From: a virus
Virus record (IMG/VR): IMGVR_UViG_3300031565_004187
Coordinates: 1-35,074 of that record
DNA length: 35,074 nt
Reading direction: 5' to 3' (one strand)
Under the pieces are notes generated by a model that made no database searches, had not been told where the DNA came from, and was given only the letters and a program-made list of their open reading frames with translations. Every line of letters begins with the position of its first letter. Position 1 is the stretch's first letter. The position numbers were made by a program, and so were the translations under genes. This document shows, piece by piece, positions 24,671 to 32,621 of the stretch.

Positions 24671-25459
24671 ATGTTCGCAGATCAATTCGTAACTTGGGCC
24701 AACGGGCATCTTGATCAATCAGATAAAGCTCAAGAGTATCTTCTTGGTCGAGGAATATCGAAAGAACAATGGGGAAAGCATAAGATTGGTTTTGTAGGAG
24801 GAGAGTTTGACGTAGACCCGACGACTTTCCCAGATCATAGTGACGTATGTAGTGATTTTGAGAAGAAGCACATTTGGTGTGATGCCTGCCACTATCGTAG
24901 TTGGTCTGCTACGTGGGAAGCTCCAGCAGAGGGTGAGAGAAAAGTTAGACACGTTGGTCGCAGAATAACTGGCGGTGTCGTATTTCCATTAACTTCATAC
25001 TCAGGTAAAACCATCGGATTTCAAGTCAGGTCTTTAGATCGAAAGGCATACGACACGTTCGCGATAAGAAGACGTCCTGAAGGGTATTTCTTTGGTGTCG
25101 GTCCTAACATGGACTCAATTTGGCACTCTCGCGAAATCCTTCTTGTAGAAGGTCCGGTAGATCAACTCATCATGGAACGTCTAGTTCGACCTAATGTTGT
25201 TGCCATAACGACATCAAGTCTTGGAATTCTTCAAATTCGTTTTCTTGAACGATTTGTTCGTCGCATTTACATGTGCCTCGACTCTGATAAAGCTGGTAGA
25301 ATCGGTACTCAAAATTTCATTAAGAAATACGGATCGAATTTCGATATTATTGACGTTAAATATCAAATGAGTGGTATGAATTGTAAAGATGTTGGTGATA
25401 TGTGGAAGATTGTTGGAGATGACAGATTTAGGGGTCATATGACCCGCGTTTTCAGTTAA
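24671..25459 (+). CDS. Toprim DnaG-type primase, small
   Basis: A protein of 262 aa. The N-terminal part (QEYLLGRGISKEQWGKHKIGFVGG) is the DnaG-like lead-in. The centre (VVFPLTSYSGKTIGFQVRSLD) is the usual strand pair before the Toprim fold, and YFFGVG follows. Toprim residues are E160 in LLVEGPVDQL and D204/D206 in CLDSDKAG. It lacks the N-terminal CHC2-type zinc finger in its usual place, but has an internal CxxC (WCDACHYRS, about 75-83). No helicase domain is fused. It would synthesise RNA primers; the helicase partner is not visible in the window. It could instead be a Toprim subunit like those of T7-like primases. Confidence 0.78.
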   Translation: MFADQFVTWANGHLDQSDKAQEYLLGRGISKEQWGKHKIGFVGGEFDVDPTTFPDHSDVCSDFEKKHIWCDACHYRSWSATWEAPAEGERKVRHVGRRITGGVVFPLTSYSGKTIGFQVRSLDRKAYDTFAIRRRPEGYFFGVGPNMDSIWHSREILLVEGPVDQLIMERLVRPNVVAITTSSLGILQIRFLERFVRRIYMCLDSDKAGRIGTQNFIKKYGSNFDIIDVKYQMSGMNCKDVGDMWKIVGDDRFRGHMTRVFS

Positions 25460-25470
25460 TGGAGGAATAA

Positions 25471-26001
25471 ATGAGTGATGTCTTGGATGTGTCAACTATG
25501 AGAAAAGAGAATGACGCTGTTCGTAACAAGAAAGAGAGAGTGGCTCCTGAGCCTCTGATCATCGGAGACTCTGAGTCTGCTGAAGAGACAGCTCGAAAAT
25601 TGATTCCGAAGTATCACCCGGAGTTGGCTAGTGCTAACATAATTTATTTATGTAGAAATAAAGCCGTGAAAAGTGCTGGGAAACCAATTCCTGGTCACGT
25701 CAAGAAAGCTTCTCCTATGGAAGCTCACATATCTCGTTCTTATTTTTCTGCCAACAATCAAGATGAGGAAGCCAATTTCATAATGACTGTGGCCCTCGAG
25801 GTTTGGAACACCATGCAACCGAACCAGCGTATCGCCTTGATTGATCATCTTTTGACCAGATGTGTCGGAACTGAAGATGAGAAGACCGGAGAGATGAAAT
25901 ATGGTATACGTCCTCCTCAGATTCAGGAATTTTCAGAAATAGCTGAACGTCATGGTAGATGGAATGATGAGTTAGCTGAGCTTGGAGACAGTTTAAAGTA
26001 A
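25471..26001 (+). CDS. Phage metallopeptidase-family protein lacking HExxH
   Basis: A protein of 176 aa that follows the layout of the 'putative phage metallopeptidase' family (Pfam PF18894, from memory): ANIIYLCRNKAVKSAGKP (about 55-72), a basic linker, FIMTVALEVWNTMQPNQRIALIDH (103-126) and a C-terminal IQEFSEIAERHGRW. In the family the segment after ALIDH reads as an HExxH zinc site; here it is H126-L-L-T-R130. The catalytic Glu and second His are missing. It is therefore probably not a protease and may have kept only a binding role. GGAGG lies 7 nt ahead of the ATG. It sits between primase and DnaX, which suggests a replication-linked job. Confidence 0.65.
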   Translation: MSDVLDVSTMRKENDAVRNKKERVAPEPLIIGDSESAEETARKLIPKYHPELASANIIYLCRNKAVKSAGKPIPGHVKKASPMEAHISRSYFSANNQDEEANFIMTVALEVWNTMQPNQRIALIDHLLTRCVGTEDEKTGEMKYGIRPPQIQEFSEIAERHGRWNDELAELGDSLK

Positions 26002-26012
26002 AGCATTTTCTC

Positions 26013-27377
26013 ATGCACGCTTTAGACCTAAAATATCGTCCTAGGAAGTTTTGCGACGTCATTGGAAATCATGGCGTCGTAAAACTTCTTTTACGAAGGT
26101 CATCTTCTGGAACCTTATCCGGAAGATCCATGATGTTTGGAGGACCAAAGGGTTGTGGAAAAACCTCTTTGGCCCGAATCACTGCCATGGCAATCGTTTG
26201 TGATGGCCCTGAAAATGGGGAGCCATGTGGAACGTGCGTTTCATGCGAGTCTGTTATTCATGACTCGTCATTGAATATAGATGAATTTGACGCCGCCACA
26301 CAAGGAACTGTTGATCGTATTCGTGCCATTCTAGACGATTTAGAGTATGGGTCTGTAGATGGGAAACCGAAAGTCGTTATTTTAGACGAAGCTCAAAGGC
26401 TCTCGAAAGCCGCTCAAGATGCGTTATTGAAATCAATTGAAGATAGAAGGTTCGTTGTCATTCTATGTACAACTGAACCTCATAAAATCGGTGAGGCAAT
26501 CAGGTCCAGACTTGAAGAATATCCAGTTTCTCCTCCCCAGGAAAATGAAATCGTTTCTAGACTCGAGTCCATATGTAAAGCTGAGAAAATTGATTATGAA
26601 TTAGATGCTCTAAGCATTGTAGCAAGATACCATAAGTGTTGCCCTCGCATATGTGTGTCATCTTTAGACACACTTCGAACTCTTGGTGGCGCCACCGTTC
26701 TTTTCACCAAAGAGTTATTTAGGTATACTTCAATGGAAGCCCTTGTCAATGCTTTACGCAGGATTGATAGTGAGCCGAGTGCAGCTTTTGACGATTTTGA
26801 TCGATTGTTTTCAAGTGAAGGTGTTTCATGGGTTCGTGATAACATGATAGCGGCCATTGCTAGTTCTCTTCGTACTTCTGTTGGTGCTAAAGCAACCTAT
26901 CCTGTCGCTACTAGTTTCCTTTCAAACAGCGGTATTCGTTGGGGTGACCTTGCTCGTGCTCTTGGTTCACTCGATCGTCCTACTTCACATGATGTTGAAG
27001 CGGCAATAGTGTCTACTATAAGTGGCGGGCAAGTTTCTCAAACGAACATTGGAACACCATCCTCATTTTCCGTTACCCCACCGGTCCAACCTGTAATTCA
27101 TAAATCACCACAACCACAACAACCATATATCCATCCGCCTAAAACAGAAACTGTTTTACCGAGAACTTCTAAGAGGACTTTAGAAATCGATGGTGTTATA
27201 TATACTAATGATGAAAGATTAACGTCTTTAGATCATAAAATAGAACCAGGTGGACATATTCCAATATCCACATCATTACCTATGGCAGACGTGAACTTGG
27301 ATAAAACTAAAGTACCGATTCCGGAAAAGGAATTTTCACGATTGTTTGTTCAAAGAACTAAGCGTGATCGTGATTGA
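26013..27377 (+). CDS. dnaX: DNA polymerase III gamma/tau-like clamp-loader ATPase
   Basis: A protein of 454 aa. The start LKYRPRKFCDVIGNHGVV is the classic DnaX opening. Walker A GGPKGCGKTS has K50. A Cys zinc module (C64, then CGTCVSC at about 73-79) follows. Walker B VVILDEAQRLSKAAQDALLKSIED, sensor 1 CTTEPHKI and the SRL arginine-finger position (SRLEEYPV) are all present. A helical collar ends near 340. The tail is Pro/Gln-rich (PPVQPVIHKSPQPQQPY), unlike a full tau domain, so it resembles gamma with a short extension. With the delta and delta-prime genes it makes a three-gene clamp loader, and the clamp gene is also present. No slippery frameshift site was identified. Confidence 0.93.
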   Translation: MHALDLKYRPRKFCDVIGNHGVVKLLLRRSSSGTLSGRSMMFGGPKGCGKTSLARITAMAIVCDGPENGEPCGTCVSCESVIHDSSLNIDEFDAATQGTVDRIRAILDDLEYGSVDGKPKVVILDEAQRLSKAAQDALLKSIEDRRFVVILCTTEPHKIGEAIRSRLEEYPVSPPQENEIVSRLESICKAEKIDYELDALSIVARYHKCCPRICVSSLDTLRTLGGATVLFTKELFRYTSMEALVNALRRIDSEPSAAFDDFDRLFSSEGVSWVRDNMIAAIASSLRTSVGAKATYPVATSFLSNSGIRWGDLARALGSLDRPTSHDVEAAIVSTISGGQVSQTNIGTPSSFSVTPPVQPVIHKSPQPQQPYIHPPKTETVLPRTSKRTLEIDGVIYTNDERLTSLDHKIEPGGHIPISTSLPMADVNLDKTKVPIPEKEFSRLFVQRTKRDRD

Positions 27378-27399
27378 CTTTGTTTCAGTATAGTGGTGG

Positions 27400-27978
27400 A
27401 TGGTTAAGTCTTCGACTAAATCCGGAAGAACTTCAAAATCTACACCACTTCCTCCACGGAAGTGGGTTGTTGTTCAACTCACCTCCGTGGGTGAGAGAGA
27501 AAAGAATATTCAACTTATCGTTCGTTCTGCCCATCGGCTTCTTAAGAAGCCTCTTGAGGTATTCATTCCTGCTGTTTCACAGAAAGTTAGAGATGAATCA
27601 CAAACCATGTTTTACATGGATGGGTATGTGTTTATTGAACACGAAGAAAATATTTCTTACCTAAACCTTTCTGAAACTACATATTTCAGCATGGTTTTAA
27701 CTCAACAAATCGTTGTTAATGGGGTTAGGAAGAAGTCTTTTTCGTTACTTGATGACAAAGATATTGCACCGATGAAAGTAGGGATGCAATCGCTAAAGAC
27801 AGCTTCTTTTAAAGAAGGTCAATGTGTTAAGATTATGAAGGGGAACTTCAAAAATCTTCAGGCCGAAATATCATATATGCATGAAGATGGGGAACATGCC
27901 CAAGTACATGTAAAACTGAGAAGTAAACCGATACTCATCGATTTCCCTGTTTCTTATTTAAAGAGTATGGAAGAATGA
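27400..27978 (+). CDS. NusG-like transcription elongation factor (NGN + KOW)
   Basis: A protein of 192 aa. After a basic Ser/Thr-rich N-terminus (1-20), residues 21-110 form an NGN domain: RKWVVVQLTSVGEREKNIQLI, EVFIPAVSQKV, and FYMDGYVFIEHE, the strand holding the family's G-Y-V/I-F. Residues about 137-187 are a KOW domain (FKEGQCVKIMKGNFKNLQAEI). Length and order match bacterial NusG (about 180 aa) and RfaH. NusG binds the RNA polymerase clamp helices and affects pausing, Rho termination and coupling to ribosomes. A phage version could act as an antiterminator or exclude host NusG. It starts 22 nt after dnaX. The stop overlaps the next ATG (ATGA at 27975). Confidence 0.78.
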   Translation: MVKSSTKSGRTSKSTPLPPRKWVVVQLTSVGEREKNIQLIVRSAHRLLKKPLEVFIPAVSQKVRDESQTMFYMDGYVFIEHEENISYLNLSETTYFSMVLTQQIVVNGVRKKSFSLLDDKDIAPMKVGMQSLKTASFKEGQCVKIMKGNFKNLQAEISYMHEDGEHAQVHVKLRSKPILIDFPVSYLKSMEE

Positions 27979-29036
27979 GACGACCTGGGGGACCGGAAGT
28001 TGAACGTCACGTCCTTGTAGACGGGAACAACCTCGTCCACAGGGCCTATTATGCATATGTTCAGTCTCGTTTCGCCAAAGGGGAACCGTTACTATCTGGC
28101 CCTGACGGTTATCCGACTGGAGTAATATTCGGTTCTCTTTCCATGCTTTCTAATTGGTTATATTCTATTCCCGATATAACCAAGATATCAGTTTTCTTTG
28201 ATGGTTATTCTAAAAGAAGGAAAACGCTTGATCCGAAATATAAATCAAATCGCGAATCAAGCGATAATAATGGTTTGAAACTTTTTGATCCATCGCTTAC
28301 TGGTGTTCGTTTCGGAAAAATTCTTCGTGATGGTTATTCGGCATCATGTGAAATTGACGTGTTAGCTCACATACTTTCTCTTCTTGGTTGTGATATATAC
28401 CATGACCATAATGAAGAAGCTGATGATTTGATAGCAAGTTTTTGTCGAAGCCATCCTGACTCTGTTCGAGTGATAGTATCTGCTGACAAGGATTTTTTTC
28501 AGTTACTCGTTGACCCACGCGTTGTTTGTTATATTCCAGGTATTGATGGTGATAGATTCTTCGATGCAGAGAGGTCAACTGCGTATTGGACTAAGTATAA
28601 CAAAGGAAACCATCCGGCGGTTCCTCCGACTCATGTTCGTATGTTTAAAACTCTCTGCGGAGACTCTTCAGATTGCATCCAAGGCGTGGAGCGCCTTCGA
28701 AAGAAAGTTGCCATAAATTTTTGTCATCATCAAAGCATCGATGACCTATATTCAAGCGGTTTCCCCGGCATGTCAGCTTCTGAGCTGATCAAGGTCATGG
28801 CTATGCGTGAACGCATAGATCTTAACTATAACCTTGTTGGACTCGATGACTCTATAGATCTAAAATTATGTATCAAAGAAGCCGGTCGTTCAGAATTTTC
28901 AGTAGCTACCGATATAATTAAACACGACCTTTGCATTATGTCGGTGGATGTAAATCCATTTAAGATAGGCGGGGTATCGGCTCCTGGAATTCCAGAAACC
29001 ATCCCCATGGAATCGTGGTTATTGGATCTAGATTGA
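27975..29036 (+). CDS. 5'-3' exonuclease / flap endonuclease
   Basis: A protein of 353 aa of the PIN/FEN family. The N-terminal VLVDGNNLVHRAYYA block holds the first metal-binding Asp (about D16). FFDGYSKRRK, HNEEADDLIASFC (about 153-165) and SADKDFFQL (about 178-186) hold the remaining acidic residues. The H3TH region (RMFKTLCGDSSDCIQGVERLRKKVAINF) binds DNA. It removes RNA primers and flaps before ligation, like T4 RNase H or the Pol I 5' nuclease domain, here as a stand-alone protein. It overlaps the NusG-like gene as ATGA. A weak hairpin (ATGAA 29036-29040 / TTCAT 29046-29050) follows the stop. Confidence 0.9.
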   Translation: MRRPGGPEVERHVLVDGNNLVHRAYYAYVQSRFAKGEPLLSGPDGYPTGVIFGSLSMLSNWLYSIPDITKISVFFDGYSKRRKTLDPKYKSNRESSDNNGLKLFDPSLTGVRFGKILRDGYSASCEIDVLAHILSLLGCDIYHDHNEEADDLIASFCRSHPDSVRVIVSADKDFFQLLVDPRVVCYIPGIDGDRFFDAERSTAYWTKYNKGNHPAVPPTHVRMFKTLCGDSSDCIQGVERLRKKVAINFCHHQSIDDLYSSGFPGMSASELIKVMAMRERIDLNYNLVGLDDSIDLKLCIKEAGRSEFSVATDIIKHDLCIMSVDVNPFKIGGVSAPGIPETIPMESWLLDLD

Positions 29037-29093
29037 TGAAATCATTTCATTTCTTGCCTGGTAGTGTATTGAAGATATCGAGTTAACGCTCGT

Positions 29094-29198
29094 TCTCCAC
29101 CAAGACTGATACAAATACGCATATCGACTGCGGAACTCCGCTAAACGATACGAATACTGTATACAACCGCGAGATAATCTCGCACTGGTGGAGAGAAA
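29094..29198 (+). promoter_or_regulatory. Structured 5' leader occluding the ribosome binding site of the double-HTH regulator
   Basis: An outer 9-bp perfect stem pairs TCTCCACCA (29094-29102) with TGGTGGAGA (29186-29194). The right arm contains the GGAG ribosome binding site for ATG 29199. Enclosed are a stem TATCG (29122-29126)/CGATA (29146-29150) with an inner GCGG/CCGC hairpin (29130-29141), and a GCGAGA/TCTCGC hairpin with TAA loop (29169-29183). Together they resemble a three-way junction. Pairing was found by eye, and folding energy was not computed. It could be an autoregulatory or ligand-sensing leader. Confidence 0.55.
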
Positions 29199-29972
29199 AT
29201 GTCATCACACATCCTGATTCAGGATCCGAATAATATATCATCGAGATTCAGTAATCGCGATCGTCTTGGCTACGATCACGATTCAGATGATTTAGAAGGT
29301 CTGATTGAGCATAATCTTGCTCCTGACCTTGAAGAAGATTTATCAAGTGATGTACATTCACTTGATTTTGAATCGATATCTAGGTATCTGGATAGGATTC
29401 CTCCTCGAGAAGCTGATCTAATACGTTTATATCACAAAGATAAAATGAAGCAAGAACAAATAGCAAAGCTATTTGGAATTACTCAAGCCGCCGTTTCATA
29501 TCGTTTGCATAGAGGAATAAAACGTATTCAGTTTCTCCGAACTATTCCCGAACTAGATCGAGACCAGTTCGAACTCGAACTCGGATCGAAATTCGTGGAT
29601 CAAGATCGTGAAATCTTATGGAGGATGTACGAGACGACATGTCAATCAGAAATTGCGAAGCAAATGAAGTTGACTCAGGGTCGCGTTCGTCATAGGTTTT
29701 TCCGAGCTCTTCAGAAAATCAAAGACTTGATCTCCGAAGAAGCTCGCGAAAAGCAGGTCCACGCTCAGATGCTTCGGAAACAAGGTCGAGGAATTAATGA
29801 AGTTGAGGAAGCAGAGAAAGCCCTCGAAGAAGTCATCAACAATTCTAAATATGGAAAATACTGGACAGTATACTTCGCTATTTCAGACAAACACTTCAAT
29901 ATACTGCATGAAGTGAGCTTACCACAATTTCGGGACCGTGGTGACGCTCAAATTTTGACGATAACTGGGTGA
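29199..29972 (+). CDS. Transcription regulator with two sigma-region-4-like HTHs
   Basis: A protein of 257 aa. Residues 1-60 are acidic and probably disordered. HTH 1 spans about 66-113: IPPREADLIRLYHKDKMKQEQIAKLFGITQAAVSYRLHRGIKRI, a standard sigma-4/LuxR-like pattern. HTH 2 spans about 133-176: DQDREILWRMYETTCQSEIAKQMKLTQGRVRHRFFRALQKIK. No sigma region 2 is present, so it may not be a complete sigma factor. It could bind -35-like elements as a co-activator or appropriator of host RNA polymerase. The C-terminal part (180-257) is a helix followed by a beta-like end (YWTVYFAISDKHF). The gene stands apart from the upstream operon behind a structured leader, so it is probably regulated separately. 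Confidence 0.7.
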   Translation: MSSHILIQDPNNISSRFSNRDRLGYDHDSDDLEGLIEHNLAPDLEEDLSSDVHSLDFESISRYLDRIPPREADLIRLYHKDKMKQEQIAKLFGITQAAVSYRLHRGIKRIQFLRTIPELDRDQFELELGSKFVDQDREILWRMYETTCQSEIAKQMKLTQGRVRHRFFRALQKIKDLISEEAREKQVHAQMLRKQGRGINEVEEAEKALEEVINNSKYGKYWTVYFAISDKHFNILHEVSLPQFRDRGDAQILTITG

Positions 29973-30024
29973 GTCTATCGGATTTTTGTCTTGAGCTTCT
30001 TTTCGGAGTTAAGCTTAGATAATT

Positions 30025-30933
30025 ATGCCCCCGAGTGTTTCAAATTCCGGATTCACATTTGACATCTATTCTGTAGGTGGGCAGTGGTATTGGACTGTCC
30101 AGTCAGATAATATTCAGGGCGCAAATCAACTCTATAGAGTTGTTGACATAATGTCCCCATTCGGTCGGTTTGCTGACGTACAACTTCCGCTCCCCGGAGA
30201 TGTTGTTCTTGCCATGGCCGATACGTTGCAACAGGTTATGCAGCAACTTGCACCCATGCTTTCCCTTATTTCTCCATCCAACCCGAATATAAATATCACT
30301 GTTACGGAAGGAGACCCGTCTTCTGTCATCGCTTTGGCTGTTTTCCAAAACATTGGGGCTTTCGGGTCATTTCTTACTGCTACGTCAACTCCGAGTGCTC
30401 CGTGGCTTCAAACTGACCCGACTGTTGTTGCTGGCCTGAACAAGAATGACCAGGGTCAGATGTCCATATTCGTTCTTCCGGCAACCCTTCTTTCTACAGC
30501 GTCTCCGTACGCCGGGACAATTGTTTTACAAGATAACCGTCAACCCGCCACTGTCATCACATTGTTTGTGAACGCAGTAGTTCTTCCTAAGCCTGCCATC
30601 ACTACAGATATAACGCAGGTCACTCTTACTTATAACCTCACTACACTTACTTCTGGCGGTTCTCAGCAGGTTCAAGTCTCGAACTCTGGTCCAATAGGGT
30701 CTATTCTGAATGCCACCCTGGCGAAGGTTCAGAATAATAGTCCTTGGCTTCAGTTTGTTCCCACGTCTGTCGGCCCCTTAGCGTCAGCGGCTGCTACCCC
30801 CGTCACATTCTCTGTTGTGAACGCCGGAGCACCTACAAATCCTGGGACATATATCGAAAATATTCTGATATCTGCTCCGAATGCTTCTAACAACCCGCAG
30901 ACAATAGCTGTTAGTCTGGTTGTTACCCCCTAG
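30025..30933 (+). CDS. Probable virion protein with BACON-like Ig repeats
   Basis: A protein of 302 aa, Ser/Thr/Pro/Val-rich and almost free of charge, quite unlike the upstream enzymes. An N-terminal segment (about 1-75) of strands and one helix (DVVLAMADTLQQVMQQLAPML) is followed by two similar beta-sandwich repeats. Repeat 1 (about 90-195) contains APWLQTDPTVV and AGTIVLQD; repeat 2 (about 200-302) contains SPWLQFVPTSVG, GTYIENILIS and QTIAVSLVV. W-L-x-x-x-P-T-x-x and x-G-T-Y-x-x-x-I-x-I are the marks of BACON-type domains, known from bacterial carbohydrate-binding and phage proteins. It is probably on the particle surface or a tail appendage. No signal peptide is seen. Confidence 0.6.
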   Translation: MPPSVSNSGFTFDIYSVGGQWYWTVQSDNIQGANQLYRVVDIMSPFGRFADVQLPLPGDVVLAMADTLQQVMQQLAPMLSLISPSNPNINITVTEGDPSSVIALAVFQNIGAFGSFLTATSTPSAPWLQTDPTVVAGLNKNDQGQMSIFVLPATLLSTASPYAGTIVLQDNRQPATVITLFVNAVVLPKPAITTDITQVTLTYNLTTLTSGGSQQVQVSNSGPIGSILNATLAKVQNNSPWLQFVPTSVGPLASAAATPVTFSVVNAGAPTNPGTYIENILISAPNASNNPQTIAVSLVVTP

Positions 30934-31052
30934 AACTTTATAGGACAGGTCACTTCGCGTAGCGGGTCGTTCTCCTGAATGTTTGGAGCGATTACGGACG
31001 TTTACATAAATTGAGAACTCTAGGCCCTTCATTGATGTTTTAATCAGGTCTT
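30934..31052 (+). promoter_or_regulatory. Intergenic region with a GTTCTC/GAGAAC pairing
   Basis: A 119-bp gap. GTTCTC (30969-30974) can pair with GAGAAC (31013-31018). The left arm shares CGTTCTCC with the left arm of the leader at 29091-29098. No T-run and no clear promoter motif. This is a possible short structured leader. Confidence 0.25.
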
Positions 31053-31304
31053 ATGAACATCGAAAACTTTAGATTTTCATCGAGTTCTGTTGATGATTTC
31101 TTTAAACCGTCTCCCGGTTTAAAGACAGCATCGAACGGGAAGTTACGCGTAGCTAATCTCAGCCATCTTGCTGGATTCCGTATCGTTGCTGAGGACCAAC
31201 TGGTCAGAATTTCTCAGAACGATTTTTGGAAACTTGGTCAAGATACTGATGGTTATTATATCGAAAGACTAGTTGAAGACACCGATGGACCTGTGCGTGG
31301 TTAA
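31053..31304 (+). CDS. Small hypothetical protein, 83 aa
   Basis: No family is recognised. Ser/Phe-rich start (NIENFRFSSSSVDDFFKPSPG), then a small beta-rich part (KLRVANLSHLAGFRIVAEDQLVRISQNDFWKL). No charged tail and no membrane segment. It starts after the gap at 30934 and ends 3 nt before the next gene, so it probably belongs to the same late or virion operon as the acidic protein downstream. Confidence 0.5.
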   Translation: MNIENFRFSSSSVDDFFKPSPGLKTASNGKLRVANLSHLAGFRIVAEDQLVRISQNDFWKLGQDTDGYYIERLVEDTDGPVRG

Positions 31305-31307
31305 TCT

Positions 31308-32621
31308 ATGATAGACTTCTCTGACATCGCTCATCGTATCGCAAACTTAAAACCTACACACTCACACAATGTGCGTGTAGGTGGTAAGATTGAGTTCGTT
31401 AAGGACTCAGGCCCGATAAGAAGAGATGTTCGAGTTGAAGGTTTTAAGTGGAATCCTGAAAACCTTCAAAATCTTGCCAAGATTCTTTGGGCTGCGCAGA
31501 GATCTCATAGTTATGCTATGGGAGCATATCGTGTTTTTAGTAAGATGCCGTCATCCGGGTTTTCACCAGACGGCCTTTTGGGTGGACGTGGTTATATACA
31601 ATCTGTAAAGGATATGAGGCAGTCTCTTGCCACTGCTGTTGAAGTTCTGTCTGGCTTCACTGATACCATTCAAGATGAAATAAACGCAGATCATTGGAAA
31701 AATTCTTCTGATGACCATGTTGATAAGATTCTTCAGGACGCCGATGCGATAAAGGAAAATCCGGAAGAATTTGTTGAAGATGAATATAACGATAGTTATC
31801 AAGATGATGCGTCGGACGAATCGGACGAATCGGATGAGTTAGTTTATAATCCATCTTCAGAAGACTATGACGAACACCTTGACGTTGTCGATGACGACGA
31901 CGATGATGACGATGACGACGATGACGACGATGATTATTTTTCCCAGACAGCGGCGTCATTTGATGACGCGATTGATTTGAAGAAAATCAAGAGTTCGAAG
32001 CCTAAAGAACCGGCTTCTGAACTTCCTTCCGGGGCTGGAGAGCAGGCAGAGGGTAAGACCGTTTCTGAAATGACCATGAACACGACGTCTCCTGGAAAAG
32101 GAGGTTATGCTTCTGCAATTGCTCGTGTTTTGAAAGCGTATGAAGTTTATAACGAAACTCGTACAGCAGGGAAACGTCTCTCATTTGAAGAGTTTGTTTA
32201 TCATGTTGGAAGTTCTTCAATTCCGGTTAGTACTCTCCCTGGTCCTCGAGTAGAACATATTGGTCCTGGAGAAGACGTCGAAGGTGAACCGTTCGGTTCA
32301 GATGATCCAACCGGAGAAGATCTCTCTAGTGGCGTTAACGTATCAAATCCGCTTTATGAAGACTGGGATGTTGATGGCGGTGGTGTTACTGGTTATGATA
32401 ATCCAACAGACGGTGACCGTTTAGCGGCTTCACGTGTTGGAAACAGCTATTCATGGCTCCCAGGCTCATCGAATGATCTCAATCTAAATTATTACGAACG
32501 TGGACTGTCGGATGATGATATCGATTGGATGCGTCAAAACGCTTCCCCGACTCTTCCTGCCGGAATCAAGCCTGTTAATAAGGCAAATGATCCCGTTGAT
32601 TTATGGGAAGTGATATTTTGA
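31308..32621 (+). CDS. Acidic hypothetical protein with poly-Asp tract, probable virion-associated
   Basis: A protein of 437 aa. It starts with an Ile/Ala/Arg helix (DFSDIAHRIANLK) like those in other genes here. Residues about 40-130 are helical (NPENLQNLAKILWAAQRSHSYAMGAYRV; DMRQSLATAVEVLSGFTDTIQDEI). An acidic section includes three S-D-E units and 15 consecutive Asp codons (31890-31934). A Gly/Pro/Ser-rich region and a C-terminal segment with several Asn/Asp/Gly turns follow. The domain plan (short helical head, long low-complexity linker) resembles the next gene. No enzymatic motif is seen. Codons 15-25 contain a strong hairpin (31352-31382). Confidence 0.5.
   Translation: MIDFSDIAHRIANLKPTHSHNVRVGGKIEFVKDSGPIRRDVRVEGFKWNPENLQNLAKILWAAQRSHSYAMGAYRVFSKMPSSGFSPDGLLGGRGYIQSVKDMRQSLATAVEVLSGFTDTIQDEINADHWKNSSDDHVDKILQDADAIKENPEEFVEDEYNDSYQDDASDESDESDELVYNPSSEDYDEHLDVVDDDDDDDDDDDDDDDYFSQTAASFDDAIDLKKIKSSKPKEPASELPSGAGEQAEGKTVSEMTMNTTSPGKGGYASAIARVLKAYEVYNETRTAGKRLSFEEFVYHVGSSSIPVSTLPGPRVEHIGPGEDVEGEPFGSDDPTGEDLSSGVNVSNPLYEDWDVDGGGVTGYDNPTDGDRLAASRVGNSYSWLPGSSNDLNLNYYERGLSDDDIDWMRQNASPTLPAGIKPVNKANDPVDLWEVIF
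31352..31382 (+). other. Strong hairpin inside a coding sequence
   Basis: ACCTACAC (31352-31359) pairs perfectly with GTGTAGGT (31375-31382), continuing after a small asymmetric bulge with CACA (31363-31366)/TGTG (31370-31373) over a 3-nt loop. It lies about 45 nt after the ATG of the acidic-protein gene. It could slow early translation, act as an RNA processing site, or be chance. Confidence 0.4.
31812..31934 (+). repeat. Short repeats: SDE units and a 15-codon Asp tract
   Basis: A nearly exact 9-mer (TCGGACGAA) is repeated three times from about 31812. A GAT/GAC tract of 45 bp, coding for 15 Asp, spans 31890-31934. Both are low-complexity and likely to vary in length. Confidence 0.75.

Noticed and set aside
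29094-29194. tRNA or self-cleaving ribozyme in the structured leader
   Set aside because: No T-loop GTTCGA, no anticodon-arm geometry and no 3' CCA after the closing stem. CTGATAC does not fit the hammerhead CTGANGA core.
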